From positions 1 to 64,000 of the forward strand of contig CAIXFN010000111.1 of NCBI GenBank assembly GCA_903918755.1: 64,000 nt of DNA, given 5' to 3'. Below the pieces are notes generated by a model, which was not told the origin of the DNA, did not search any database, and worked only from the letters and a program-made list of their open reading frames with translations. Of the stretch, positions 33,904-44,700 are shown one piece after another. This DNA is from an uncultured Pedosphaera sp. Lineage in GTDB: Bacteria; Verrucomicrobiota; Verrucomicrobiia; Limisphaerales; Pedosphaeraceae. The position numbers were made by a program, and so were the translations under genes. How positions within the stretch are numbered: the first letter of the stretch is position 1; every line of letters starts with the position of its first letter.

Positions 33904-36605
33904 GGCGGGGCGAGAAGTGCCGGCTTGGCGCAGAGCACGCGGTAGCAGGCCAACGGGGCGCTGACGCCTTTCACCGGGACGGCGGGGCGGGGTTCCAATT
34001 CAAAGTACGCCGCCACTTCCATGCGGACCTCTTCGCTGATGATGGCCTCGCCACCTTGCGCGAGCGTTTGCAAGCGGGCGGCCACGACCACGGCGTGACC
34101 GAGGCAGGTAAAGCCCACCTGCCGGGTGGCGTTGCCGACCAACCCCACGACGGCTTCGCCGACATGGAGCGCAATGCCGACCTGGAGGGAACTGTGGCCA
34201 CCGGCGGCGCGGTTGGTGGATAATTCGAGCGTGGCGTCGCGCATGGCGAGGGCGGCGTGAACAGCCTTGATGACCCCGGCGGGATCACCATCGGGAAGGC
34301 GAAACATGGCCATGAGACCATCCCCGGTGTACTTGTCCAAAATACCACCGTACTGGTGGAGGGCGTCGGTCATGACCTGCAAGTAGGCATTCACCACCTT
34401 GATGACTTCCTCGGGAGAATGGGCTTCGGCGAAACGGCTGAAGCCGCGCACGTCCGCGAACAAGATGGCGAGGCGTTCGCGCTGACCGCCGAGGGCGAGG
34501 CGGGTGGCGGGATTCTCGAGCATTTTTTGCACGACTTCCGGCGCGACGAAACGTTGCAACACGCGACGGTTTTGCTCCTTGGCCTGGCGCTCCAGGGTGA
34601 GGGTAAGTTGAACCAGAAGGAGAAAGCCCGTCAGGGCGGTGGCAAAGGGCAGCACCGGATCCAACCAAACGCCGGAAAGAAACGCGGCCACGCTGATTCC
34701 CAGCACCAACACCAGGATCACCAACAGGCGCCAACTACGGGCCACCAATCCGGTCCGACCGCAGAGGATGCCAACCAGCAGGGCGCAAAGAAGCGATTCG
34801 CAAATGATCCACCCGCGCGGGAGGCCACGCAGCCCCGAACCACGCCACACCGTTTCCGTGGCGAACGCCAGGACCTCCATGCGGGGCATTTCCCCGACCG
34901 GAGTGGCGTGCGGTTGGGAGACCAGGGGCTCGAGAAACACGGCTTTGTCCCGCAGAACATCCCGGGCGGGCATCCATCCGGCGTTCCCGTCCCGGCCACG
35001 GGCAAAAATGAGGCTGTCGTCCAGGACCGCGGAAATGGGCAGGCGGAGGAATGGGGCGCCACGGTCGCGGGTATTGAAATCGATGAGGACGGTGGCGTCC
35101 GCAATCAGGGAGTTGGTCCGGCCTTGCACCAAGGCGCGCGAACCCGGCAGCGACTGGACGGTTTCCACCACCCGACCGGACAGGGCGGCGGCCACCAGCA
35201 GCGGGACCGGGAGGGGGTTTTCCGGGGACGTCCGGAGGGAAAGCGTGGGGAGGGTGGCGCTATGAAAGCCCGGGGCCTCGTCACGCCCCACCTGCCGGGC
35301 GGCGGCACGCAAGGGTTCCCAATCCGCGGAGGCATTGGTGGCGCCCCGGCCAAGGGAACGTTCCGGGCCCATGCCCTCCTCAATCCCTTCGAAGAAATCA
35401 TCCAGGAGTTCTTTGCCGGAACTCGCGACGGGGGGAAGCGCCAGGATGGTGTTGGCAGCCTCGCGGAGGGCGGTTTGTAACTGGGGCAGATCGCGCAGAT
35501 TGGCGGCGATTTCGGCGGGACCGAGGGGCAAGAGCTGAGCGGACCAATGGTTGGTGCGGGGATGCCATTCCAAGGTGGGAGGAGGCACCACGAAACAGGC
35601 GACACCCAATTCCGCCAGGCGGTGGACCAACCGGGCCTGGACGGCGCTCTCCGAGCTTTCCCGGCCGGCCTGACGCAAGGCCGGGTTATCCCATTCCAAC
35701 AGGACCAAGCGATCGGTCAGCGGCGTGGACGCCTCCTGGTTCAGGGACACCCCGAGACGAGCCAGGGAATGGCGTTGGGAAATCAGCCAGACCTGGGTGG
35801 CGGTTTGCATGCCGGCGAGCAGGCCCAGTCCCGCGAGGGCGAACGCGAGGCCGCAGCCGGCCAGGGCGCAAAGGGTGGGACGCAGGTCGAGGCGCCGGTG
35901 ATGCCCCCGCCAGTTGAAGTGCCAGACCCACCAGTTTTGGAGCCAACGGACGAGCCACTGGGCGACGGACTCGGATTCGAGGTGGCGGGCAATGGGAACC
36001 AACCAGAGCACCAACAGGGGCAGGCCGCCGAGCAGGGCGGTGCTCCAATCGCCAGGCAAACCGGTCCATTTCACGAAACGGCGGAGCAGCAGGATGGCGA
36101 GCAGGGTGAGCCAGAGACCCATGACGCCCACTTTGGCCACCGGGGTTTGTTGCGGGCGATGGCGGGCCAAAAATCCGCCGATGGCGGCACCGAAGGCGCT
36201 GACGAAGAAGGTGCCGAGCCAGGCGAATGGCAGGGAAATCAGGAGGCACAGGAAAAAGAGCATGCCCCCGGGGATTTCCAAATCGGTGGCCTGGACAACC
36301 AGTTTCTCCAAGAGGGCGTGGAGAAAAACCACCAACAGGCAGGCGACGCCGAAAGACCAGCGCAACAGGGTGGGACGGACGCGAAAAAGCACTCGGGGGT
36401 GAAGCAGCGCCCAAAAGGCGACGCGGACCGCAAAGAGCAGGTTCAGGACCTCCCAAAGCCCGCGCAACACCGCGCCGGGCTGACCGGTGGTGACCATCAA
36501 GAGGAGGACGAGGAGCAGGATAGCCAGGTAAGCCAACTGGCGAGACCGGCGGAGCCCCGTCCACCAGCCAGCAAACGCCCGGGTGATGGTCCGGAGAAAA
36601 TTCAT
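33900..36605 (-). CDS. CHASE2-domain, class III adenylate/guanylate cyclase-like membrane protein
   Basis: This 901-residue protein has a long hydrophobic N-terminal region (several TM helices in residues 20-280), an extracytoplasmic CHASE2-like sensor (about 280-580), and three TM helices (about 600-665). A class III cyclase domain follows (about 690-880). The metal-binding Asp residues are present in LAILFADVRGF (about 715) and DKYTGDGLMAMF (about 760). However, the region normally reading DYTxIGDxVNxAARL is GFTCLGHAVVVAARL (about 837), so the base-recognition Asp and the transition-state Asn are replaced while Arg is kept. It may be inactive, a regulator, or have altered specificity. The gene is 15 bp downstream of the SEC-C/TPR gene. 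Confidence 0.85.
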   Translation of the reverse strand: MNFLRTITRAFAGWWTGLRRSRQLAYLAILLLVLLLMVTTGQPGAVLRGLWEVLNLLFAVRVAFWALLHPRVLFRVRPTLLRWSFGVACLLVVFLHALLEKLVVQATDLEIPGGMLFFLCLLISLPFAWLGTFFVSAFGAAIGGFLARHRPQQTPVAKVGVMGLWLTLLAILLLRRFVKWTGLPGDWSTALLGGLPLLVLWLVPIARHLESESVAQWLVRWLQNWWVWHFNWRGHHRRLDLRPTLCALAGCGLAFALAGLGLLAGMQTATQVWLISQRHSLARLGVSLNQEASTPLTDRLVLLEWDNPALRQAGRESSESAVQARLVHRLAELGVACFVVPPPTLEWHPRTNHWSAQLLPLGPAEIAANLRDLPQLQTALREAANTILALPPVASSGKELLDDFFEGIEEGMGPERSLGRGATNASADWEPLRAAARQVGRDEAPGFHSATLPTLSLRTSPENPLPVPLLVAAALSGRVVETVQSLPGSRALVQGRTNSLIADATVLIDFNTRDRGAPFLRLPISAVLDDSLIFARGRDGNAGWMPARDVLRDKAVFLEPLVSQPHATPVGEMPRMEVLAFATETVWRGSGLRGLPRGWIICESLLCALLVGILCGRTGLVARSWRLLVILVLVLGISVAAFLSGVWLDPVLPFATALTGFLLLVQLTLTLERQAKEQNRRVLQRFVAPEVVQKMLENPATRLALGGQRERLAILFADVRGFSRFAEAHSPEEVIKVVNAYLQVMTDALHQYGGILDKYTGDGLMAMFRLPDGDPAGVIKAVHAALAMRDATLELSTNRAAGGHSSLQVGIALHVGEAVVGLVGNATRQVGFTCLGHAVVVAARLQTLAQGGEAIISEEVRMEVAAYFELEPRPAVPVKGVSAPLACYRVLCAKPALLAPP

Positions 36606-36620
36606 CGCGAAAACAAGGGG

Positions 36621-37487
36621 TCAGGCTTCCTCACGGGACTTTTCAAGATAGTACTTGGTTTCTTTCAGGTGAGCGGGAACGAAGGGTTCCCCTTCCTTCA
36701 TTTGCTCGATCACGGCCCGGTTGCCGCGCGCGGGGGCATAAGCCGGGTCCAATTCCAAAGCACGATCCAGGCTGGCCAAGGCAGCAGCCCGCTGCCCCAC
36801 TCCAGCGAGGGCCAGCCCCAAATTGCCATGCGACGCGACATGGTCCGGAGAGTCGGCCAGCACCAAACGGAAGAGAGTGACCGCGCGGTCAAATTTTTGC
36901 TCCTGGAGACAAACGAACGCCTCGTCAAAAAGCCGCCCATTGGCCAGATAAGCCTCCAGACTTTTGAAATGGGTCGTGGTCAGCACGATTTTTTCCAAAT
37001 CCTGAATTCCCCGCCGGGCCAATTGAGCAACCTGATCACCGGTCTGGGAGTGGCGAATGGCGGCGCGGTAAGCATCGACGCTTTTGACCAACTCACCGAT
37101 TTGCCGGGCGGCCCCGCCCAGGTTGTAATGGGCCTCGGCGAAATCGGGCTGCAGGGCGACCGCGCGCTCAAAGTAAGGGATGGCACTCTCCCCATCCTTG
37201 AGCACCATGCCGTGGAAAACTCCCATGGCGTAATGGACGGTGTGATAATCCGGATATTCCAGCAACAAGGTGGTCAACTCAGCCTCGACCGCACGCCCGG
37301 CGCCGGCTTCCAGTCGTTGCAAGATTTGATCCAACTGCTCTTCCAGCTCCGGGATGAAGCGCAACTCTTTGGCGAGCGGGTTCGGGTGCACGCGTTGGCG
37401 GGTGGCGGAATCCAACGCCAGACAGCATTTCTTGTATTTCTTGCCACTCCCGCACGGACAGGGGTCATTGCGACTAAACTTACTCAT
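36621..37487 (-). CDS. SEC-C zinc-motif and TPR-repeat protein
   Basis: From the Met at 37487 (MSKFSRNDPCPCGSGKKYKK) the protein has 288 residues. It opens with a SEC-C motif (CPCGSGKKYKKCC), the zinc-binding motif of the SecA C-terminus, followed by TPR units such as AIPYFERAVALQPDFAEAHY and AALASLDRALELDPAYAPAR. An open frame 25 residues further upstream has no domain. SEC-C/TPR proteins are thought to bind proteins or ribosomes; no specific role is known. It lies 15 bp upstream of the cyclase-like gene, 81 bp after the second subtilase. Confidence 0.85.
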   Translation of the reverse strand: MSKFSRNDPCPCGSGKKYKKCCLALDSATRQRVHPNPLAKELRFIPELEEQLDQILQRLEAGAGRAVEAELTTLLLEYPDYHTVHYAMGVFHGMVLKDGESAIPYFERAVALQPDFAEAHYNLGGAARQIGELVKSVDAYRAAIRHSQTGDQVAQLARRGIQDLEKIVLTTTHFKSLEAYLANGRLFDEAFVCLQEQKFDRAVTLFRLVLADSPDHVASHGNLGLALAGVGQRAAALASLDRALELDPAYAPARGNRAVIEQMKEGEPFVPAHLKETKYYLEKSREEA

Positions 37488-37568
37488 GGCGCGAGGATAG
37501 AGGGAATGCGGGGCGATGGCAACCCGGGCGCCACCGCCGTCCGCCGGGAGCGAGGAAGCCAACGGAAA

Positions 37569-40500
37569 TCAGTGGCAACGGACCCGGTAGAAACGCTGGC
37601 CGGGCGGCGGCACGGAAGTGATGAACTGCAGCACATCACCCGTTCCCGATTGTTCCGGAGGGAGGAGTTGCCAGTCGGGCGTCTGCAGGGAATCGGTGGC
37701 CTCCAAACCATAGACCAGCCCGACCAAACTGGGCACCTGCAGAGTGAGCAAAGCACCGTCACCGAAAACGGCCGTGAGCGAAGGCGGAGGCGCAACGAAC
37801 ACGAGGTTGACATCATTCGTGTGGGCATCCGCCGCGTTTACGGAGGTGGTGGTGATCGTAACCTGATTGGTAAGATCACCCGCGGCAAGGGGGCTGATCG
37901 TGAAGGCGAAATTCGTGCCGGAATTGGCGGCAAGAGTGGGAAGCCGACCGATGGCCTGGCCGCTCTGCCAAATTAGACCGGGATCCAGCGAGAGCAAGGT
38001 GACAGCGGGCGGAAGCGTGTCCGTAAGAGTGATGTCCGCGGCCGGGGCGGGACCGCGGTTCGTGAGCGCCAGGGAATAGGTCAGGTTTTGACCGAGCATT
38101 ACGGGGTTCGGCGCGGCGGAGGCAAACACTGCGAGGTCGGGAAAGCCGGTGCAACACACGTAACGGCCGGAGTTGGTGAGCGTGAGCGAGTCCAGGAACC
38201 AGCCCCCCACCCCGCCAAGCGCGGCGTTATTGCCGTCGGTGGCCGCCCGCCAGCGAAACTGGATGGTCTGGCCGTAAGCAGCGGCCGGGAGGCGCACCTG
38301 GGTGGTGAGGAAACTGCCGGAATTGCCGCTCCAGGCGGAACGGCCGTTAAGGATCTGGCTGCTGTCCGAGGCGATGGCCAGGTTGTAGCCGCCCACCAGA
38401 AAGGTGCCGCCCGCGGCGACAATGTCGGTAAAATCACCGCTCCCGATCCGGATCTCCAGCACCCCGCCGTCATAGCCCGTGGGGGGAGCGGCTTCAAAGT
38501 TGTAGCTCTGACGGAAGCTGAGCACGGTATTGGAGGCGGAGAGGAAAATGGCGGGGCTGACCAAATCCGCGACGCCGGGAGCGGCCGGAGTGCCCACCGT
38601 CGCGGAGTTCGGCGGGGTGTCGGCCCGCGCGGCGGTGGTGACGAAGGGAATGGCCGCTCCAGAGGCGACGCTCGACCAACCGGCGGGCAACGCGGGCGGG
38701 GTGGCGGTGTCAAAATCCTGCGCCAGGAGCGTGAGGTAGGTGAACTGGCCGAGGGGAAATCCGAAGCCGAGGTTGCCCAGATCATTGGCGCCGTCCTGCA
38801 AGTGCAAGGTGGCGGAGAGAGTGCTGCCACAAAGGCCAGCGGCCGTAAACGTGAACGGCCGACCGACCGCAGCCCCTCCCGGGGGCAGCAGCCCGTAGGT
38901 CTGGGGGGCGGACGGGGACAACACATTCGTGCCGGGCAGCAGGGTGGCCACCAAGTTGGTGGTGGGCACGACCCCGGCATTTTGGAGGCGGAAGAGGACG
39001 TTGACCGTTTCCCCGGGATCCACGGCGCCATTGGTGGGAGTACAATTTTCGGCCAGCAGGGTGAGCCCGGCGGCGGCCACATCCGGGACCCCGGCGGCGT
39101 TATAAATCACGAGGGCGAAGTCCTGATCGAGCGGGGTGGCGTTGTTGGGGACCCCATCGGAGTTGATGCTGGTGGCCACCACCTGGACGGTGAAAGTGCC
39201 GGTCAGACCGGCGGGCAGGAAAACACTTTCCACATTGTTCCGGAAATCGGCGAAGCCCCCGGGGACGGAATAAGCGCCGTTAAAAACATTCCCTTTGTAG
39301 GTATGGCCGGCGACGGTGACGAGAAGATCCAGATTATTGTTGTAGGCATTACCGGTGGTGCTCCCCGGGGCATCGGTCCAGGCGAGCGTCACGCGGAAGG
39401 GTTGGCCCGGGGCGGCCACTGCGCCATGGAACGTCCGCGTCTGCCCGCTGGCCGTGAAGAGGTTGGCCGGGGTTTGGTCCCAAACGAGGCGGGACACGCC
39501 ATCGAAAGCGGTGCCCAGGTTCAGCGCACCGAAGCCCTGGGTGTTCGAGGGCAAGGTGTCGCCCCCGCCGCTGCCCGTGAGGTAACGGGCGGAGTTGAGC
39601 AGCCAGGCCTTGGTCAACGCGGGACTGGGGGCGTTACTACCGCGGTTGAGCCAATACTGGCGCAACAAAGCGCAACCGCCCGCAACGGCCGGTGTGGCGT
39701 GGCTGGTGCCGGATGACGCCGTGTAAAACTGCTGGCCGGCGGGCCAGAAGGGCGCGCCATTGAGACCACCGGACACGCCGGAAGCAGTGAAGCAGGCGTC
39801 GGCGGTGCCGGTGGGATCCGGATTGGCAGCCTGGACCACGCCGCCGCTGATGTGCGTGCCGGGGGCCAGCAGATCCGGCTTGAGGCGGCCATCCTGGCAG
39901 GGTCCGCGGCCGGAAAAGGGGGCGATATCATTGGCGGACGCAGCCTGCGCATCGGGGACGCCGTCACCATCCGGGCCACCGAAAGCCTGCACGCCCGCGC
40001 TGGCGCCGACGGTCAGGACGTTCTTGGCGGTGCCGGGCAGGCTAACGCTGCCCGAGGCGGAACCCGCGTTGCCGGCGGCGAAGACGATGACCATTTCCTG
40101 GTTGCCCGCAGCGGAGTAAGTGGCACCCGCCGGTTGGGCATCGCGAACCAGAGCGTCGAACGTCTGCGCCTGCACGTCATAAACGCCGCCGAAACCGGCG
40201 CTTTTGGCGCCCCAACTGTTGTTGCTGATTCGGGCCCCGTTTTGATAGGCGGTGGACTGCAGTCTGGGGAAACTCGGGTTGGTGAAGGCGGAGGGATCGA
40301 AAATGACGGAAGAACCGAGCAGCACAAACGGGCAGACCCCCAAGCCGTAGTGGTAGCCCACGCTATCGGCGAAGGGAAAACCGGAACGGTCATCGTAGCC
40401 GCCAATGATGTGGGCATTGATGGTGCCATGGCCGTCGCACCCCTTGAGGGTGCTGCCAGCGTTGGGGGTGCCCTGGAGCAGATTGTAAACAACGCGTCCG

Positions 40501-41726
40501 GGGTTGGCCGGATCGCCATCGATGTGAAGGCCAAAGTGGTCGGGCGAAGTGGTGCCGTCATCAATCCCGCCGTCGGAGACATCCACCACAAAGCCGGAGG
40601 CGGCAAACTGCGCGGGGGTGAATCCCCGGGCGGCGAGCCAGGCGAGATAGCCCGGGCCGGCAGGCGCGGTGCCGGACAGGTTGCCAGAGATAATTTGATC
40701 CTGGCGTTCATCCCAGGGACGAAGCGGGAAATACGCCTGGATCGAGATGACATCTGGTTGGGCGGCGACTTCAGGAAGATCAGCGGGAGAAAGTTGGACA
40801 ATGACATGGAGAAACTCCCGGAAGGACTCACGCTGACGGAAGGGGGAAAGTTTCAGGCGGTCCAGCAACTGCAAGGTGGCAGTATTCGCAGGCGGGTCGG
40901 CAATCATTTGGACCGTGAACTCGGCGGGCTCGGCCGACGCAACCAGAGCGGACGCGGAGAGCGTGTTGGGATGGCGGCGATAACGGTCCAGGTAGGGGCC
41001 TTCCCATTGCACATGGGGCGCGGCGGCAGCCAGCGTTTGCAGCCGGGCGAGGCTCGCCGAATCGGCGTAGAGCAGATAGGCATTTTCCGGCACGAAGGCG
41101 ATGACGCGGGCTCCGGTGGCCAGCAAGTCCGCGTACCACGCCGGTTGGACTGGGCCGGCAAATTGAAGCAAGTGCATGCGCCGGCCGGCAAATTCGCCAA
41201 CCGCCGCCCGGGCGGTGGCCAGGTCGGCCGAAGAGGTGTCGAGAGCGGCGGCATTCAGTTGCACCACGTTGTAGTGATCGCAGACTTCGACCTGGGGAAG
41301 CGCAGCGAGCCCGGGGCGGAGCTGGGGGAGATCCAGAATTTGAAAGGCGCCGTAATCCGCGACGAGGCGCGCGCCCTGCGACTGCAGCGTGGACACCAAC
41401 AGGGGATCGTTGGCCACCCGCACTTTGTGCCCGGGGGGCAGACCCGCAGCCCGGGCGGGGCCCCCGCCGCCCAGCAGGACCAGGGCAAGACCGAGCCACC
41501 GGCACCAGAAGCGGGCGGCGGTAAGGACGGGATTTCCAGGGGAATGCCGCGGGATCAGGACTGCGGCTCCGGCGTCTTGGATTTTGGCGGGCGGGGAAAA
41601 TGGATGGCGCCACCTCTCCCCGGCCCTCTCCGCCATTCTGAATGGCAGAGAGGGAGAAAAGGGCTGGTCAGCCGTCGTTGCGGGCCAGGCAAGTTCCATG
41701 GTCTCAGGAGTCCTGGGGCTACTCAC
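37569..41726 (-). CDS. Giant secreted subtilisin-family (S8) protease, second of a tandem pair
   Basis: The open frame has 1385 residues. The S8 triad is intact: Asp in VDVSDGGIDDG (about 384), His in CDGHGTINAHIIGG (about 431), the oxyanion Asn in ISNNSWGAKS and Ser in SSGTSHATPAVAGG (about 674). C-terminal beta domains include an IgG-like/DUF11 unit (PVMLGQNLTYSLALTNRGP) and a final module ending RFYRVRCH. The signal peptide is FWCRWLGLALVLLGGGGPARA near residues 68-90. The first 60-70 residues are read from a dispersed palindromic repeat and overlap the upstream gene by 8 bp. Internal Mets at 41699 and 41636 are alternative starts. It lacks the Ig-like domain of its neighbour. Confidence 0.88.
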   Translation of the reverse strand: MSSPRTPETMELAWPATTADQPFSPSLPFRMAERAGERWRHPFSPPAKIQDAGAAVLIPRHSPGNPVLTAARFWCRWLGLALVLLGGGGPARAAGLPPGHKVRVANDPLLVSTLQSQGARLVADYGAFQILDLPQLRPGLAALPQVEVCDHYNVVQLNAAALDTSSADLATARAAVGEFAGRRMHLLQFAGPVQPAWYADLLATGARVIAFVPENAYLLYADSASLARLQTLAAAAPHVQWEGPYLDRYRRHPNTLSASALVASAEPAEFTVQMIADPPANTATLQLLDRLKLSPFRQRESFREFLHVIVQLSPADLPEVAAQPDVISIQAYFPLRPWDERQDQIISGNLSGTAPAGPGYLAWLAARGFTPAQFAASGFVVDVSDGGIDDGTTSPDHFGLHIDGDPANPGRVVYNLLQGTPNAGSTLKGCDGHGTINAHIIGGYDDRSGFPFADSVGYHYGLGVCPFVLLGSSVIFDPSAFTNPSFPRLQSTAYQNGARISNNSWGAKSAGFGGVYDVQAQTFDALVRDAQPAGATYSAAGNQEMVIVFAAGNAGSASGSVSLPGTAKNVLTVGASAGVQAFGGPDGDGVPDAQAASANDIAPFSGRGPCQDGRLKPDLLAPGTHISGGVVQAANPDPTGTADACFTASGVSGGLNGAPFWPAGQQFYTASSGTSHATPAVAGGCALLRQYWLNRGSNAPSPALTKAWLLNSARYLTGSGGGDTLPSNTQGFGALNLGTAFDGVSRLVWDQTPANLFTASGQTRTFHGAVAAPGQPFRVTLAWTDAPGSTTGNAYNNNLDLLVTVAGHTYKGNVFNGAYSVPGGFADFRNNVESVFLPAGLTGTFTVQVVATSINSDGVPNNATPLDQDFALVIYNAAGVPDVAAAGLTLLAENCTPTNGAVDPGETVNVLFRLQNAGVVPTTNLVATLLPGTNVLSPSAPQTYGLLPPGGAAVGRPFTFTAAGLCGSTLSATLHLQDGANDLGNLGFGFPLGQFTYLTLLAQDFDTATPPALPAGWSSVASGAAIPFVTTAARADTPPNSATVGTPAAPGVADLVSPAIFLSASNTVLSFRQSYNFEAAPPTGYDGGVLEIRIGSGDFTDIVAAGGTFLVGGYNLAIASDSSQILNGRSAWSGNSGSFLTTQVRLPAAAYGQTIQFRWRAATDGNNAALGGVGGWFLDSLTLTNSGRYVCCTGFPDLAVFASAAPNPVMLGQNLTYSLALTNRGPAPAADITLTDTLPPAVTLLSLDPGLIWQSGQAIGRLPTLAANSGTNFAFTISPLAAGDLTNQVTITTTSVNAADAHTNDVNLVFVAPPPSLTAVFGDGALLTLQVPSLVGLVYGLEATDSLQTPDWQLLPPEQSGTGDVLQFITSVPPPGQRFYRVRCH
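41551..41712 (-). repeat. Dispersed palindromic repeat, copy 2
   Basis: Read on the minus strand this matches 24245-24396: CCATGGAACTTGCCTGGCCC, GACCAGCCC, then the central palindrome GCCATTCAGAATGGC (41632-41646) inside near-perfect arms CCCTCTC/GAGAGGG, then GCCAAAATCC and CTGATCCC. It fills the junction of the two subtilase genes and supplies the predicted start codon(s) of the downstream one. Confidence 0.8.
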
Positions 41727-44700
41727 AGCGAATGCGGTAAAAACGGGCCACGGTCGGAACGGCCGGATCCACCAACGTCATCACATCCCCCGTGCCAACC
41801 GTAGCGGGAGGCAGTGGCTGCCAAACGGCGGGAGCAAGGGAATCCGAGAATTCGAGCGTGTAATTGAGACCGGCGACGCTTTGGAATTCCACCTGGATCG
41901 AAAAGCCATCGCTACTGAGGGAGGTGAGCGAAGGGGGAACGAGGACCCGGAGGTGGGCCACCGGGGAGTTGGTGGTGCCGAAAGGATTCTGCACGGCAAC
42001 GCTGTAAGCGCCCGCCTGGGCGGCTTGGACATTGGTGAGAGCGAGCTGGCTGTCCGTGGCTCCCGGCAGGGCGACACCATTAAACGACCACTGAAAGGCA
42101 AGCGGGGGCGTGCCATCGGCCTGAACCTGGAAGACGGCGTCAGCACCCAAGGCGATGGTCTGGTCCGCGGGCAGCAGGCTCAGCACCGGGGGCGTGACCA
42201 CCGTCAGCAGGTTGGTGTCGGCCAGGTTGATGGCCGGGCCGCTTTGGACAGTGATGAGATTGGTCAGCACGCCCACCGAGGCCGGCAAAATAGTGATGGC
42301 GAAATTGGTGGCGGAATAGGCACCGAGCGGAGCCAGGAAACCGGTGAGGTTGCCGGCATTCAAGGTCAGGCCGGGAGGAGCGGAGACCAGGGCAACGCCC
42401 CCCGGAAGCGTGTCCGTAAACGCCAGGTTGGAACTGCCCAAGGCGCCGGAATTGGTCAACGTAATGGCGTAAGTCAAGGGCTGACCCACGATCGCGGGAT
42501 TGAGGGAAGGCAGATCCACCAGGCCAATGCTGGGGGTGCCGGAACAACAAACATTGCTGCCCGTGTCCGTCAACGACACCGAGTCAATCCGCCAAAAACC
42601 ACCATCATAGAGGGAGTCATTTCCGGTGTCGGTTCCCACGCGCCAGCGGAGGTGAATGGTCTGGTTGTAAGTGGCGGCGGGGAGCCGGACCTGGGTGGTG
42701 ACAAAGCCCCCCGAACTGCTGCTCCAAGCCTGCCGGCCGTTGAGGGGCTGCGAACTGTCCGAAGAAATGCCAAAAGTGTAACCGCCGGACAGAAAACTGC
42801 CGCCCGCCGTGAGAATATCGACAAAGGCGCCGCTCCCGATTTGCAATTCCAGCACACCGCCATCGTAACCAACAGGCGCCGCCGCCTCAAAATTGTAAAC
42901 ATGACGGAAGGTCAGCAAGGCGGCCGGGACCGGAACCGGGATGGCGGGACTGACCAGGAACGACGACCCGGCAGTCAGAGGAGTGCCGATGGTCACCGCA
43001 TTGGGAGGAGTGTCACTGAGAACCGGGGAATTGGTGAACGGCAGGAGTCCACCAGACGCAGTGCTCGTCCAACCAGCGGGCAAGGCGGGCGCAGTGACGG
43101 CATCGAAATTTTCCGCGAACAGGGTCGTGGTCACAAACTGTCCGAGGGGCAGGCTGAAGGTGACATTGCCCAGGTTATTGGTGCCATCCTGAAGTTGCAG
43201 CGTGGCAAAAACCGTGCCCCCACAAGTGCCGGCGACGGTGAATGTGAAAGGCTCGCTGACGGCGGGACCACCCGCGGGAAGCGCGCCATAGGATTGGGCA
43301 GGACCGGGGGACAAAACGCCGGAATTGGGAAGCAAAGTGGCGACAAGATTGGAGGGATTGACCGGGCCGGAATTCAGGAGCGAAAAATTAACGGTAACGG
43401 TTTCACCGGGATCCAACGCTCCGTTCGCCGGAGCACAATTCTCGGCGGCGAGCGTGAATCCCTGCGGGGCAATGGCGGGGGCGCCAAAGGCATTGTAAAT
43501 GACGAGGGCAAAATCCTGATCGAGGAGGGTGTCGTTATTGGGCACGCCGTCGGAATTGATACTGGTGGCGAGGACCTGGACCGTGAAGCCACCCGTGACA
43601 CCGGCGGGGAGAAACACACTTTCCGCATTGTTTTTCGCGTCGGCAGTCCCGTTGTTGGTGGAGTTGGCGCCGTTGAAAACATTGCCCTTGTAAGTCTTGC
43701 CACCGATGGTGACGAGGAGATCGAGATTGTTGTTATAGGAATTGCCGGTAGTGCTGCCCGGGGCATCGGTCCAGGCCAGGGTGACGCGGAAGGGTTGGGA
43801 AGGATCCGCCACGGTGCCGGAGAAGGTCCGGGACTGGCCGCTGGCGGTGAAAAGATGGGCCGGCGATTGATCCCAGAGCAGCCGGGGAACCCCATCGAAG
43901 GCCAGCCCAAGATTCATTTCGCCCATACCCTGCGTGGTGGAGGGAAGCGCACCCAGGGCATGATAACCGATGAGGTAGCGGGCGGAATTCAGCAGGAACG
44001 CCTTGGTCATGGCGGGGCTGGGGGCATTGCTGCCGAGATTAAGGAAATACTGACGCAACAAGGCGCACCCTCCGCTGACGCAGGGAGCCGAATGGCTGGT
44101 GCCGGAAGACACGGTGTAAAACTGCTGATTGGCGGGAAAGAACCGGGCCATGTTGACGCCGCCGGTCACCCCGGAGGCATTGAAACAGGCATCCGCGGTG
44201 CCATTGGTTCCCGGATTGGCGGACTGGACGAGTCCACCACTGATATGGGTTCCGGGAGCCATTAAATCCGGCTTCACCCGGCCGTCCGCGCAGGGGCCGT
44301 GACTGGAAAAGGAGGCGATATCATTCGCACTGACGGCCTGACTATCCGGCACGCCGTTGGTATTGGCCGGACCGTAAGCCTGCACGCCATCGCTGGCACC
44401 GATGGTCAGCACGTTTTTGGCGGTTCCGGGGGGACCGATGGTTCCGGCGCCGGGCCCGGAATTCCCGGCAGAAAAGACAAAGGTCATCTCCTGGTTGCCG
44501 GGAGCCGGATAAGGGGATTCGCCGGGCTGGGCATCCCGAACGAGGGCATCATAGAATTGGGCCTCGGAATCGTACATGCCGAAAATCTTGGTGCCGGCGG
44601 CATTGGTGCCGGTGGAACCCCAACTGTTGTTGCTAATGCGGGCGCCGTTGCGATAAGCGGTCGCCGCCAGTTTGACAAAATCGGGATTGGTCCAGTTCCG

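Noticed and set aside
35547-37976. An 809-codon open frame on the plus strand
   Set aside because: It runs opposite the cyclase and SEC-C/TPR genes, is Gln/Gly/Glu-rich without domains, and disappears where the real genes' codon phase changes.
38088-41804. Two plus-strand open frames of 542 and 650 codons
   Set aside because: Both are antisense shadows of the second subtilase with no recognisable domain.
41389-44265. A 958-codon open frame on the plus strand
   Set aside because: It is antisense to the two intact subtilase genes and has low-complexity Gly/Arg/Glu composition. It is a by-product of high GC and repetitive codons.
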